From positions 248,001 through 312,000 of the forward strand of contig NZ_CP028475.1 in assembly GCF_003047105.1 (NCBI RefSeq): a stretch of 64,000 bases of DNA, written 5' to 3'. Of the stretch, positions 1 to 8,718 are shown piece after piece. Positions within the stretch are counted from its first letter, which is position 1, and each line of letters opens with the position of its first letter. The DNA comes from Celeribacter baekdonensis. GTDB taxonomy: Bacteria > Pseudomonadota > Alphaproteobacteria > Rhodobacterales > Rhodobacteraceae. The notes beneath the pieces were generated by a model. That model was not told the DNA's origin, ran no database searches, and worked only from the letters and a program-made list of their open reading frames with translations. A program made the position numbers and the translations under genes.

Positions 1-1
1 G

Positions 2-970
2 ACCGGGCAGGGGTTTAGCGTGTTCATGATTTCTTGGCTCAACCCGGAGGCCGAAGACCGTGATCTGAGCATGGAGGATTACCGTGCGATGGGCATCATG
101 GAGGCCTTGGACGCGGTTCAGGCGATCACCGGTTCGGATCATGTGCATGGGTTGGGCTATTGTCTTGGCGGTACTTTGCTGGCGATTGCGGCGGCGGCGA
201 TGGCGCGCGATGGCGACACGCGGTTTGACACGCTGACGTTTTTGGCCGCGCAAACCGATTTCACCGAAGCGGGCGAATTGACCCTGTTTATCAACGACAG
301 TCAGGTCAATTTTCTCGAAGATATGATGTGGGATCAGGGTTATTTGTCGACCGAACAGATGGGCGGTGCCTTCCGCCTGTTGCGCTCTGCCGATCTGATC
401 TGGTCGCGCAATGTCCATGATTATCTGATGGGTGAGCGGATGAAGATGTTTGATCTTCTGGCGTGGAATGCCGATGGCACGCGGTTGCCCTATACAATGC
501 ATGCGCAATACCTGCGCCAGTTGTTTTTGAACAATGATCTGGCCGAAGGGCGCTATGAGGTCGCGGGCAAACCGATTGCGATCTCCGACATTCGTGCGCC
601 GATTTTTGCGGTCGGCACCGAGGATGACCATGTGGCCCCGTGGAAATCGGTTTATAAATTCCACCGCTTTGCCGACACAGATGTCACCTTTGTTCTGACC
701 AATGGCGGGCACAACGCCGGAATCGTCACCGAACCCGGCCATCGGGGCCGTCATTTCCGCATGGCGACCACAGCGTTTGATGCGCCGTTCCGCGATGCGG
801 ATGAGTGGCAAGAGGCGGTGGCCCCGCAGGAGGGATCATGGTGGACAGCGCACGCGCTGTGGTTGAAAGAACGCTCCGGCCCGCTGGGGGATCTGCCAGC
901 TATGGGGCGTGCAGAGGCGGGCTATGCGCCGCTCTGTGCGGCACCGGGGACCTATGTGCTTCGGGCGTGA
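2..970 (+). CDS. phaC: Class I poly(R)-hydroxyalkanoate synthase, C-terminal part (5' truncated by window edge)
   Basis: PHA synthase polymerises (R)-3-hydroxyacyl-CoA into storage polyester on the surface of cytoplasmic granules. The frame is open to the left edge, so only the last 322 residues are seen. The synthase lipase-like box GYCLGG carries the catalytic Cys at base 161. The two other triad members are visible in VGTEDDHVAPW (Asp) and NGGHNAG (His). The C-terminus, ending APGTYVLRA, matches the usual family ending, so the 3' end is intact. No phasin or depolymerase gene follows; the next gene is convergent. Confidence 0.95.
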   Translation, partial: TGQGFSVFMISWLNPEAEDRDLSMEDYRAMGIMEALDAVQAITGSDHVHGLGYCLGGTLLAIAAAAMARDGDTRFDTLTFLAAQTDFTEAGELTLFINDSQVNFLEDMMWDQGYLSTEQMGGAFRLLRSADLIWSRNVHDYLMGERMKMFDLLAWNADGTRLPYTMHAQYLRQLFLNNDLAEGRYEVAGKPIAISDIRAPIFAVGTEDDHVAPWKSVYKFHRFADTDVTFVLTNGGHNAGIVTEPGHRGRHFRMATTAFDAPFRDADEWQEAVAPQEGSWWTAHALWLKERSGPLGDLPAMGRAEAGYAPLCAAPGTYVLRA

Positions 971-1015
971 GGGGCCTGTGGTTCAAGTGTGATCCAGCAC
1001 GCCCCCAACAAACAG

Positions 1016-1042
1016 CATCGCCGGGACAAAACCCCGGCGATG
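1016..1042. terminator. Hairpin between convergent phaC and phosphoesterase genes
   Basis: A perfect 10-bp stem CATCGCCGGG / CCCGGCGATG with a short A-rich loop lies between two convergent genes. On the minus strand it is followed by a T-rich stretch (CTGTTTGTTGG), so it most likely terminates the phosphoesterase transcript and perhaps phaC as well. Confidence 0.6.
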
Positions 1043-1094
1043 ACAGTTTGAGTGCCTTAAATGGCGCGTCTGATCGCCCGAACCGGACGTGCGC

Positions 1095-2123
1095 TTAGTT
1101 CGGCAAAGATTTCATCGCATTCGCGGCCACAATCATCGGGCGAAAGGTGAACACGTCGCGGGTGGTTGCGTCGACATCGACCTTGACCCAATGCACGTTC
1201 GGGGAGCCAAATGTCTGAACACGGGTGAAATTGGCCAACATGTGGGATGCGTTCGGCAGCGGCTTGTCCATTTTAAAGTAATGGGTGTCGCCATGGACCA
1301 AAACGACTTGGCCGTCGAAGGCTTCGGTCTGAGCCATCAGCGCGTCGAGGAAGGCGGCATAGCCTTCTTTGCCCGACAGGCGGCTTTCGTCGTCATCCTC
1401 GGTCTCAGGAATGTCAAAGCCCATGTCAGCCTGAAGCACGATCATGATGCCCATGTCACCGGCGTCTTTGGCCATGGCAAAGGACTCGGTCAGCCAGGCG
1501 ATGTTTGCGGCATCGCGCTCTTTGTACTCCGCGTTGTCAGCGGCACATTGCTCTGCGGTGCGTTCGCTTTTTTTGGTACAGGCCGCGTCATCGACGACCA
1601 TGTTGTTGTTGGACCCCGGCACGTTGAGGCCCACAAACATGGCCCCATCACGGCTGTAGCGGGTGTTCTCGGCATAGGCTTCGCCCGGTGTGCCTTGGTG
1701 CTCAACCGGCATCTTGGTTGCGCCAAAGGTGTCGAGGGTGTTGAACATCGTCTGGCGGATATGGCTCAGGCGCTCAAGGTTGTCCCAGCCACCGTTGTTG
1801 GTGCGATGACAATCGGTCCATTCGTTGTCGCCGGGCACATAGATGACCGGGGCGCTGAGGCTGTCAAACATGGTGATCGCATCGGTATAGATCGCATCGG
1901 TGCACTCAGAAGACCCGTCTTTGATATCACCATCATACATGGAAAAGGCGATGTCTGAGGCGTTGATATCCGCGATCAGCGCGGGAATAAACGGGGCGTC
2001 ATCGGCCTTGGCATAGGGCATGTCGCCCCAAAGGCCCATGGAAAACGGGTCGGCAGAGGCTGCGCCAGCCATCATCATGCCGCAGACACTGACGGTCGCG
2101 AGCAACCGGGAAACGGTCATCAT
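1095..2123 (-). CDS. Secreted metallophosphoesterase-like protein
   Basis: A 342-residue exported protein of the calcineurin-like phosphoesterase type. The N-terminus has a hydrophobic signal peptide with likely cleavage after AGAASA. Metal-binding style motifs are spread along the chain: GD in LWGDMP, YDGDIKDGS, VPGDNEWTDCHR (the GNHE/D position) and HGDTHYF near the end. AAGGAG eight bases upstream supports this start. The substrate cannot be told from sequence; a periplasmic phosphatase or nuclease role is an inference. The gene is convergent with phaC and shares the hairpin between them. tRNA-Glu lies just upstream on the same strand. Confidence 0.75.
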   Translation of the reverse strand: MMTVSRLLATVSVCGMMMAGAASADPFSMGLWGDMPYAKADDAPFIPALIADINASDIAFSMYDGDIKDGSSECTDAIYTDAITMFDSLSAPVIYVPGDNEWTDCHRTNNGGWDNLERLSHIRQTMFNTLDTFGATKMPVEHQGTPGEAYAENTRYSRDGAMFVGLNVPGSNNNMVVDDAACTKKSERTAEQCAADNAEYKERDAANIAWLTESFAMAKDAGDMGIMIVLQADMGFDIPETEDDDESRLSGKEGYAAFLDALMAQTEAFDGQVVLVHGDTHYFKMDKPLPNASHMLANFTRVQTFGSPNVHWVKVDVDATTRDVFTFRPMIVAANAMKSLPN

Positions 2124-2281
2124 TTTGAGATCTCCTTTGAACGCAGCAAAGCACCGCGCAGAGGCTCTCTAATACGAGGCTGTGAACCTGTCGTGACAGA
2201 GGGGCGGACAACCGAAACGTCAACACGACAGCCAAACGGCGCAGCGCAGCGATGGGAGATAAGATCGGGATATGGGGAAAG

Positions 2282-2356
2282 TGGCAGTCCATAGGGGAAT
2301 CGAACCCCTCTTTCCAGGTTGAAAACCTGGCGTCCTAACCGATAGACGAATGGACC
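2282..2356 (-). tRNA. tRNA-Glu (anticodon TTC)
   Basis: The minus strand folds as a complete cloverleaf. The anticodon stem CCAGG/CCTGG encloses loop TTTTCAA (anticodon TTC), and the T-arm is AGGGG/CCCCT with TTCGATT. The acceptor stem pairs GGTCCAT with ATGGACT and so ends in a G-U pair at 1:72. G73 and the CCA end are encoded. Confidence 0.95.
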
Positions 2357-2471
2357 GCGCTTGGTGTGAGCGGGTGTTTAGACGGGCAGCCGCGTAGGCG
2401 CAAGAGGAATTTTGCGCATTGGCGGCAGAATCTTACAACTTGGTGACAGCGAGGATGCGTCACGCGGGCCA

Positions 2472-4214
2472 TCATGCCCGAGCCGCGTCCTCAAGGCGCA
2501 ATTGCACCGATTGCCGCCCGCCCCAAGTGTTGATTTCAAGCCGTCCAGCCAAATGGAATCGCGCACCACCATGGGCCTCAAGCGCCGGACCCAGAGCGCC
2601 ATCATACGCGCCAAAACAAATCGCCTCCAAACGCGGTCCCAGACCGTCGGAAAAGCTGATTTTCAGGTGGCTTTCGCCAATGCGTCGGGCGAAATGGATG
2701 GCACAGGACGGAAAAGCAAACCGCGGGGCAGGGGCGGCGGCCCCAAACGGCCCTGCGGCCTCTAACCGGGTGATCAGATCAATCGTGGCGGCACCGGGCA
2801 TGAGCATCCCGTCGAGTTTCAAATCCGCAGGCCCGCCGTCGCCCGCGCCCTGTTTGGCGAGCAATTCAGACAGGCGTTCCATCGCGGGTTCCAATTTGTC
2901 CCGCATCACGGTCAAACCCGCCGCCATCTTATGGCCGCCGCCTTTGACCAAAAGCCCCTCAGCCGCCAGTTTTTGGATCGACGCGCCCAGATCGACGCCC
3001 GAAATAGAGCGGCCAGAGCCTTTGCCCTCATCGCCGTCAAAGCCGATGACAATGGCGGGGCGGTTGGAGGATTCTTTCAGGCGCGAGGCGACGATCCCAA
3101 CCACGCCGGGATGCCAACCTTCGCCTGCGGCCCAGACCAGCGGACCGTCAAGTCCGCGGGCCTCAGCCTGCGCAAGCGCCGCCTCGCGCACGGCGTTTTC
3201 AATTTCGCGCCGCTCGGTGTTGAGCTGGTCCAGCCGTTCGGCCAGCGCCTGTGCCTCATTTGGGTCTTGGGTGGCCAAAAGCCGCGCGCCTAAATCCGCC
3301 GCACCGATCCGACCACCGGCGTTGATCCGAGGCCCTAACAGGAAACCCAGCGAATAAGAGGTCGGGGCGGTGTCCATCCGGGCCACATCGGCAAGCGCGC
3401 GCAATCCGATGCGATGCCGCCCGGCCATGACCTTTAGCCCCTGACGCACCAGCGCGCGGTTGACACCAATCAGCGGCGCGACATCGGCAACGGTGGCCAG
3501 TGCGACAAGATCAAGCGCGGCCATCAGATTGGGGCCTTTTTGGCCTTCGGCGCGCATCAGCCGGTTGACCTCAACCAGCATCAAAAACACCACAGAGGCG
3601 GCGCAGAGATGGGCCAGGTCGCCACTCTCATCTTGCCGGTTCGGGTTCACCACGGCAACGCATTCGGGCAGTGTCTCTCCACCCAAATGGTGATCCAAAA
3701 CGATCACATCCGCGCCTTTCGCCGCCGCAATGGGCGCGTGGCTAAGCGTCCCGCAATCGACGCAAACGATCAGATCGTGGTCCTGTGCCAGCGCCGCCAT
3801 GGCCGGTTCATTCGGGCCATAGCCCTCATCAATCCGGTCGGGAATATAAAGCGTCGCCTGATGCCCCATGTCACGCAACCACGTCAGCAACAGCGCCGCC
3901 GAGGTGCCGCCATCGACGTCATAATCGGCAAACACCGCAATGCGTTGTTGGGCTTTCAGCGCGACCAAAAACCGCTCGGCGGCTTTGCCCATGTCTTTCA
4001 ATGTCAGTGGGTCGGGCAAAAGGTCCTTGAGCTTCGGGTCCAAAAACCGCTCTGCCTCTCCGGCGGTTACGCCCCGCCGTGCCAAGGTTTGACACAGGGC
4101 AACCGGCAGGCCGGTGTGCTGGGCCAAGGCCTCCGCCTGACGGATCAGATCATCGGTGGGACCAACCCAGCGGCGGGCGGTCAAAGAGGTGGTAACATCA
4201 AGAAAATCGCTCAT
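2472..4214 (-). CDS. recJ: Single-stranded-DNA-specific exonuclease RecJ
   Basis: RecJ degrades single-stranded DNA 5' to 3' in recombination and mismatch repair. The DHH-family phosphoesterase motifs are visible in order: DYDVDG, CVDCGT and LDHHLGG, followed by the DHHA1 region (GGGHKMAAG) and the OB-fold tail. I start at the Met of MSDFLDVTTS, giving 580 residues. An upstream in-frame Met would add 12 non-conserved residues. The ribosome binding site is weak at either start. A terminator for glpX lies just upstream, so recJ probably has its own promoter. Confidence 0.95.
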   Translation of the reverse strand: MSDFLDVTTSLTARRWVGPTDDLIRQAEALAQHTGLPVALCQTLARRGVTAGEAERFLDPKLKDLLPDPLTLKDMGKAAERFLVALKAQQRIAVFADYDVDGGTSAALLLTWLRDMGHQATLYIPDRIDEGYGPNEPAMAALAQDHDLIVCVDCGTLSHAPIAAAKGADVIVLDHHLGGETLPECVAVVNPNRQDESGDLAHLCAASVVFLMLVEVNRLMRAEGQKGPNLMAALDLVALATVADVAPLIGVNRALVRQGLKVMAGRHRIGLRALADVARMDTAPTSYSLGFLLGPRINAGGRIGAADLGARLLATQDPNEAQALAERLDQLNTERREIENAVREAALAQAEARGLDGPLVWAAGEGWHPGVVGIVASRLKESSNRPAIVIGFDGDEGKGSGRSISGVDLGASIQKLAAEGLLVKGGGHKMAAGLTVMRDKLEPAMERLSELLAKQGAGDGGPADLKLDGMLMPGAATIDLITRLEAAGPFGAAAPAPRFAFPSCAIHFARRIGESHLKISFSDGLGPRLEAICFGAYDGALGPALEAHGGARFHLAGRLEINTWGGRQSVQLRLEDAARA

Positions 4215-4267
4215 GGCTGAGCTTATCGCCCATGCCCAAGCCAGTTGCAAATACTAGCGGTCGGGCA

Positions 4268-4298
4268 CAAGCAAAAGGCGGCCCCAAAGGAGCCGCCT
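4268..4298 (-). terminator. Rho-independent terminator of glpX
   Basis: On the minus strand a 7-bp stem AGGCGGC/GCCGCCT is followed directly by TTTTGCTTG. It sits 37 bases beyond the glpX stop and before recJ. Confidence 0.75.
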
Positions 4299-4334
4299 GT
4301 CTGAAACATCTGCGAGCAAGGCTCGGGCGTGATC

Positions 4335-5312
4335 TTAGAGCTGGTGCGCGTTCGAGATCGGGTTGCGGTAGGTCATGTGACGCACCGAGCCGGTTTTGGA
4401 CCGCATCAGAATGGTTTCTGTGGTCAAATAGCCCGGCTCGCGTTTGATGCCTGACACGATAGAGCCATCAGTCACGCCAGTTGCGGCAAAGATCACATCG
4501 CCGGTGACCAGTTCGTCCCGCGAATAGATTTTGTCGAAATCGGTGATGCCGGCTTTGGTGGCGCGGCCGCGTTCGTCGTCGTTGCGGAACAAAAGCTGAC
4601 CCCACATCTGACCGCCCATGCATTTCAACGCGGAGGCCGCCAAAACGCCCTCTGGGGCGCCGCCAGAGCCCATATACATGTCGATGCCGGTTTTGGCCTC
4701 GGCACAGTGGATCACACCGGCGACATCGCCATCGGTGATCAGGCGGATCGACGCGCCCGTGGCACGCAATTCGGCGATGAGGTCTTCGTGGCGGGGACGT
4801 TCAAGCACACAGAGGTTGATCTGGTTCGGACGCACGCCTTTGGCCTTGGCCAGCGCTTCAACGCGTTCGGTCGGGGACATGGCAAGGCTGATCACGTCTT
4901 TGGCGTAGCCCGGCCCAATTGCCAGTTTGTCCATGTACACATCAGGGGCGTGCAACAAGGTGCCGCGCGGCGCCATCGCGATCACGGTCAATGCGTTGGG
5001 CATGTCTTTGGCGGTCAATGTGGTGCCTTCGAGCGGATCAAGGGCGATGTCCACGGCTGGACCTTCGCCGGTGCCAACCTCTTCGCCGATGTAGAGCATC
5101 GGGGCTTCGTCGCGCTCGCCCTCACCGATCACAACAACGCCTTTGATGTCGAGAGAGTTGAGCTGTTCGCGCATGGCGTTCACGGCGGCTTGGTCAGCGG
5201 CTTTTTCATCTCCGAGGCCGACGAAATCGGCGGAGGCGAGGGCGGCTTGTTCGGCGACACGGGCGAGACCGAGCGACAGCATGCGGTCATAAAAAGCGAT
5301 GGGTTTCGACAT
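4335..5312 (-). CDS. glpX: Class II fructose-1,6-bisphosphatase GlpX
   Basis: GlpX hydrolyses fructose-1,6-bisphosphate to fructose-6-phosphate in gluconeogenesis, in the cytoplasm. The 325-residue protein is full length and carries the family's metal and substrate motifs GEGERDEAPML, DPLEGTTLTAKDMPNA and GSGGAPEGVLAA. AAGGA precedes the ATG. It is a single-gene unit with a terminator behind it. The upstream region holds two tandem GTTAGCGC-type sites and a perfect 19-bp dyad, suggesting tight carbon-responsive control. The upstream hom/CREST genes lie on the same strand but end 179 bases away. Confidence 0.96.
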   Translation of the reverse strand: MSKPIAFYDRMLSLGLARVAEQAALASADFVGLGDEKAADQAAVNAMREQLNSLDIKGVVVIGEGERDEAPMLYIGEEVGTGEGPAVDIALDPLEGTTLTAKDMPNALTVIAMAPRGTLLHAPDVYMDKLAIGPGYAKDVISLAMSPTERVEALAKAKGVRPNQINLCVLERPRHEDLIAELRATGASIRLITDGDVAGVIHCAEAKTGIDMYMGSGGAPEGVLAASALKCMGGQMWGQLLFRNDDERGRATKAGITDFDKIYSRDELVTGDVIFAATGVTDGSIVSGIKREPGYLTTETILMRSKTGSVRHMTYRNPISNAHQL

Positions 5313-5398
5313 GGGATGGTCCTTTTTCGACGGACGGATTGGATGGTCCCCCCCTCATGACCATATGTTCATCGGCGGGGCAAGGTGAGCGCGCATCT

Positions 5399-5430
5399 GT
5401 GTGCGCTAACAGGCAATTGTTTGCGCTAAC
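5399..5430. promoter_or_regulatory. Two tandem operator-like sites upstream of glpX
   Basis: Two 12-bp near-palindromes occur, GTGTGCGCTAAC (5399-5410) and GTTTGCGCTAAC (5419-5430). Their centres are 20 bp apart, so they lie on the same helix face. Both approach the symmetric form GTTAGCGCTAAC. That form resembles, from memory, the LacI-family operator assigned to central-carbon regulators of the PckR/CceR type in alphaproteobacteria; the identification is an inference. They start 87 bp upstream of the glpX ATG. Confidence 0.55.
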
Positions 5431-5440
5431 TTATTGGTGA

Positions 5441-5459
5441 GACGTAACAAAATTACGTC
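5441..5459. promoter_or_regulatory. Perfect 19-bp dyad upstream of glpX
   Basis: GACGTAACAAAATTACGTC has two perfect 7-bp arms and a 5-base centre. On the minus strand a possible -35 element TTGACG overlaps its edge. It is 10 bp from the tandem operator-like sites, so a second regulator may act at the same promoter. Confidence 0.45.
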
Positions 5460-5491
5460 AACTTGTCGCAATCCGCCCCGTAGATAGGCAG

Positions 5492-6190
5492 TCACCGCGT
5501 CGATGTGGCGGGTCTGGCGACAGAGCGGGCCAAGAGTAAAAAACCGATCATTGCCGCATTCAGGATATGCCACATGAAATGTGTCCCCATGGGCCACGAG
5601 TCGCAAAACGCCATATCAAAGGTCCGAAATGCCAGAGAGGCAAGAAAGGTCGCGGCGGCGGTCAAGACCCAGGGCGTTTGCGGCAAATGCAACCGCCATG
5701 ATGCTCCGGCAAAGACCAGCAAAGCGATCAGCGCGGGAGCATATTGACCCGTGCCATTGAGCGGATCGGTGGCATTCGCATCGGTGGTTTCGCCGGTGGC
5801 CATGAGACCCAATACGGCGAGGGTGGCGGTGGAAATTAACGTGGCCGCAATGATTTTATAGCGCCGGGATTTGCCGCGCTCCGTGGTCAGGGTCGCATAG
5901 ACATACAACCCGACAAAGCCCCAGATCGGCACGGTGTCGGCCCATTCTGACCAACGATTGGCGAAGGTGTGAAACAAAAACGAGCCGAGCCCAATCAGCG
6001 CGCAGAGCCCGATCAACACCGCAGTCATCGCTGAGATCAGCCCACGCGCCCGCATCATCTGCCAGATCAGCAGGGCGACGAGGGGAAAGGCGGCATTGGA
6101 CAGGGCGTTGAGCGGTTCGGCCCAAAAGGACGGGTCGAGCCGCTCGCAGTAAATGTCGACAGGGGTGTTGAGCGCCTGCCAGATCGACAT
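5492..6190 (-). CDS. CREST-superfamily membrane hydrolase (alkaline ceramidase-like)
   Basis: A 232-residue polytopic inner-membrane protein with about seven hydrophobic segments. The zinc-site pattern of alkaline ceramidases is present with exact spacing: Ser70-x3-His74, Asp85 eleven residues later, and His204-x3-His208 near the C-terminus. The CERLDPSFWAEPLNALSN segment is also typical. The family hydrolyses amide bonds of lipids; the substrate here is unknown, and sphingolipid or another amide lipid is inference. The start lies 3 bases after the hom stop, so the two genes are probably co-transcribed. Confidence 0.75.
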   Translation of the reverse strand: MSIWQALNTPVDIYCERLDPSFWAEPLNALSNAAFPLVALLIWQMMRARGLISAMTAVLIGLCALIGLGSFLFHTFANRWSEWADTVPIWGFVGLYVYATLTTERGKSRRYKIIAATLISTATLAVLGLMATGETTDANATDPLNGTGQYAPALIALLVFAGASWRLHLPQTPWVLTAAATFLASLAFRTFDMAFCDSWPMGTHFMWHILNAAMIGFLLLARSVARPATSTR

Positions 6191-6193
6191 GGA

Positions 6194-7503
6194 TCACACC
6201 GTTTCAATACGGATCGCGACCGGTTCAGAGGCCAAAACGCCGGTTTGCGACATGCCCTCCAATGCCACATCCAAGGATTTGCGCGAGGTGGCGTCGGTGA
6301 CGATCAACACGGGCGCGACCTCTGGATTGGCCTCTTGGCCATATTGGCGCATCCGGTCGATGGACACACCTGCGTCCCCCAAGGCGGCGGCGATTTTCGC
6401 CAAAGCGCCGGGTTTGTCGAGCAAGGACATGCGCAAATAATAGGGCGCAGGGGTTGCGGCGACGGCAGGCGTGGATTTTTCCAGCACATCGGCGGGGACG
6501 CCAAAGGTCGGAATGCGTACACCGCGCGCAATGTCGATCACATCGGACATGACGGCGGAGGCGGTGGGGCCCATGCCCGCACCTGCGCCGCGCAGCACGA
6601 TTTGCCCAACCTCATCGCCCTCAAGCACCACCATATTGGTGGCATTTTCCAACTGACCCAAAGGTGAGGTGGCGGGGACAAGGCAAGGTGTCATGCGCTG
6701 TTCAAGGCCGCGCCCGGTCATCTGTGCCACGCCCAAAAGTTTGATGCGAAAGCCCATGTCGGCGGCGTGGTGAATGTCTTCGATGGTGATGCGTTCGATG
6801 CCCTCTAGCACCATGTTCTCAAAATCGACCTGCGTGCCAAAGCCGATAGCGGCCAGCAAGGCCAGCTTGTGACCAGCGTCGATGCCACCCACATCCAGCG
6901 TCGGGTCGGCTTCGAGATAGCCAAGCGCCTTGGCCGCGGCGAAGACTTCGTCATAGGACAGGCCCTCGTTTTCCATCCGCGTCAGGATGTAATTGCAGGT
7001 GCCGTTCATCACGCCGACGATGCGCTCGATGCGGTTACCCGCAAGGCCTTCGGTCAGCGCCTTGATCACTGGAATACCACCGGCGACGGCCGCCTCATAG
7101 CGCAACACAGCGCCCTTGGCTTCGGCGCGCAGGGCAAGGTCTTGGCCGTGCAGCGCCAGCATGGCTTTGTTGGCGGTGACCACGTCTTTGCCCGCCGCCA
7201 AAGCGGCCTCGGTTGCAGCCTTGGCGGGGCCGTCGGAACCGCCCATCAATTCGACAAACACATCCACATCATCGCGCAGGGCCAAAGCGACCGGATCGTC
7301 TTCCCAAGCGTAATGGGACATGTCGATGCCGCGATCCTTGTCGCGCGAACGGGCGCAGACGGCGGTGACAACGATAGGGCGCCCGGTGCGTTGGGCCAAA
7401 AGATTGGCTTTGCGTTGGATGATTTTGATCACCCCCACACCAACGGTGCCGAGACCCGCAATCCCGAGGCGTAGGGGGCGGTTTTGGAAGGGGTTTTCGG
7501 CAT
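6194..7503 (-). CDS. hom: Homoserine dehydrogenase (start codon out of frame by one base)
   Basis: Homoserine dehydrogenase reduces aspartate semialdehyde to homoserine for threonine and methionine synthesis. The body contains the NAD(P) fold, the catalytic domain and a C-terminal ACT domain (LDKPGALAKIAAALGDAG). The Rossmann motif GLGTVGVG is encoded at about 7435-7456, but its frame reaches a stop at 7517-7519 without an ATG or GTG before the motif. The only well-placed ATG (7501-7503, with GGAG upstream) is one base out of frame. Adding one G after that ATG gives MAENPFQNRPLRLGIAGLG, a normal N-terminus. The first in-frame GTG at 7438 would delete the nucleotide-binding loop. Most likely a sequence error; see findings. 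Confidence 0.88.
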
Positions 7504-7642
7504 AGGAGGCTCCGCATCACTAAAGAAGAATATGTGCGCTCTGATAGCTGTGAATGAGCTAAGGTGCAACTGTGATGGCGGCGGCGAGGTCACAGGGTTT
7601 GCCGCCTGTCAGGATGGGGCCGACGCGTGCCGAGATGTGCGG

Positions 7643-7975
7643 TTAAGAGGGGGCGTCTGTGCGGGCAAGAGCGGCCAGCAGGCGGGCACGCTCGGCCTGT
7701 GTCAGGACTGGGGTTCTGGATAAGGCGCGACCCCGCGCGGCCAGCGCGGCGGCCCTTTGTGCCAGAGCCGTGGCGGCCTCTGCGCCAGCCTCGGTTGCGG
7801 GCGGTGTGGCACTGAGCGTCGCTGAACTCAACAGGCTTGGCCAAGCCTGAGTTGCATCAACCGGCGCGACACGCCCCGATAGGTCTGGACGATTGGCACA
7901 GCCAGAGAGGCCCAAGAGCGCGGCGGCCAAAGGCAAGGCCACATAAAAAGAGCGAAAGGGGCGATGGCGCAACAT
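7643..7975 (-). CDS. Small lipoprotein of unknown function
   Basis: A 110-residue protein starting MLRHRPFRSF. It has a hydrophobic signal and a clear lipobox LSGC, with Cys about residue 26, followed by an alanine-rich, probably helical C-terminal half (AALAQRAAALAARGRAL). I chose this Met because it places the signal peptide at the N-terminus; a longer reading adds 73 unconvincing residues. It lies upstream of hom on the same strand, 140 bases away. I do not recognise a family; the composition suggests a small envelope lipoprotein. Confidence 0.6.
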   Translation of the reverse strand: MLRHRPFRSFYVALPLAAALLGLSGCANRPDLSGRVAPVDATQAWPSLLSSATLSATPPATEAGAEAATALAQRAAALAARGRALSRTPVLTQAERARLLAALARTDAPS

Positions 7976-8194
7976 GATCGGCAGGGTCCGTTGGCAGGAT
8001 AAACTATGTTTGCTTACCTTGCACCGTGCTTCGGGACAAGATGGCTTTCCGTTGTGCGGCTTTTGCGTTACAGCCTTTTGCACGTCACCTGAGGTCAAAA
8101 GGTCCAGCGTCTCGCACGGGTGTATGTCGTTTGGTGGGTCCATCATGAGAGGGCCTTCTGAAGCCCTGAAAAAAGCCCCAACAGGAGCATCCAT

Positions 8195-8683
8195 ATGTCC
8201 GATTTCATCCTCCTCCCGTCCCCCGCCCGACGTGCGAGTGCCGCGGCAATGCTGGTCGCATTGGGGGCCTTGCTTGTCTGGATCGCGGCGCAGCCTGAAG
8301 CGGTCGGGATGGGGTGGATTGCCTTGCTTTTGGCGATGGCCGTGTTGGCCTTTGCCTTTGCGTGGCTGGTGTGGCGGGCAACCGGGCGCGGTTTGGTTTT
8401 GACCGAAGAGGCTCTGATTGAGCAGGGCGGCCGGGTTTTGTGTCGGTTGGACGATATTTCCGCCGTCGAACGCGGCACGTTTGCCTTCAAACCCTCAAAC
8501 GGCTTTATGATCCGATTGAAAACGGGCCCGGATCAGACAGCATACCCGCGCGCGTGGGTGCCGGGTCTGTGGTGGCGATTGGGGCACCGGATCGGGGTCG
8601 GCGGGGTAACCCCCGCAGGCCAAGGCAAAGCGATGGCCGATGTGATCGCAGCACGCATTGCAGGCGCAGGGCGGATCGACTGA
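8195..8683 (+). CDS. Two-TM membrane protein with PH-like C-terminal domain
   Basis: A 162-residue protein with two N-terminal hydrophobic segments (about residues 17-32 and 40-62). A compact soluble domain follows (LVLTEEALIEQGGRVLCRLDD onward) that resembles bacterial PH-like modules. GGAG precedes the ATG. It is divergent from the lipoprotein gene and convergent with the Tad-type operon. No specific function can be assigned. Confidence 0.65.
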   Translation: MSDFILLPSPARRASAAAMLVALGALLVWIAAQPEAVGMGWIALLLAMAVLAFAFAWLVWRATGRGLVLTEEALIEQGGRVLCRLDDISAVERGTFAFKPSNGFMIRLKTGPDQTAYPRAWVPGLWWRLGHRIGVGGVTPAGQGKAMADVIAARIAGAGRID

Positions 8684-8718
8684 GCCATTGAGCTGAGCCG
8701 TGATCCGCCTCCAAGCGA

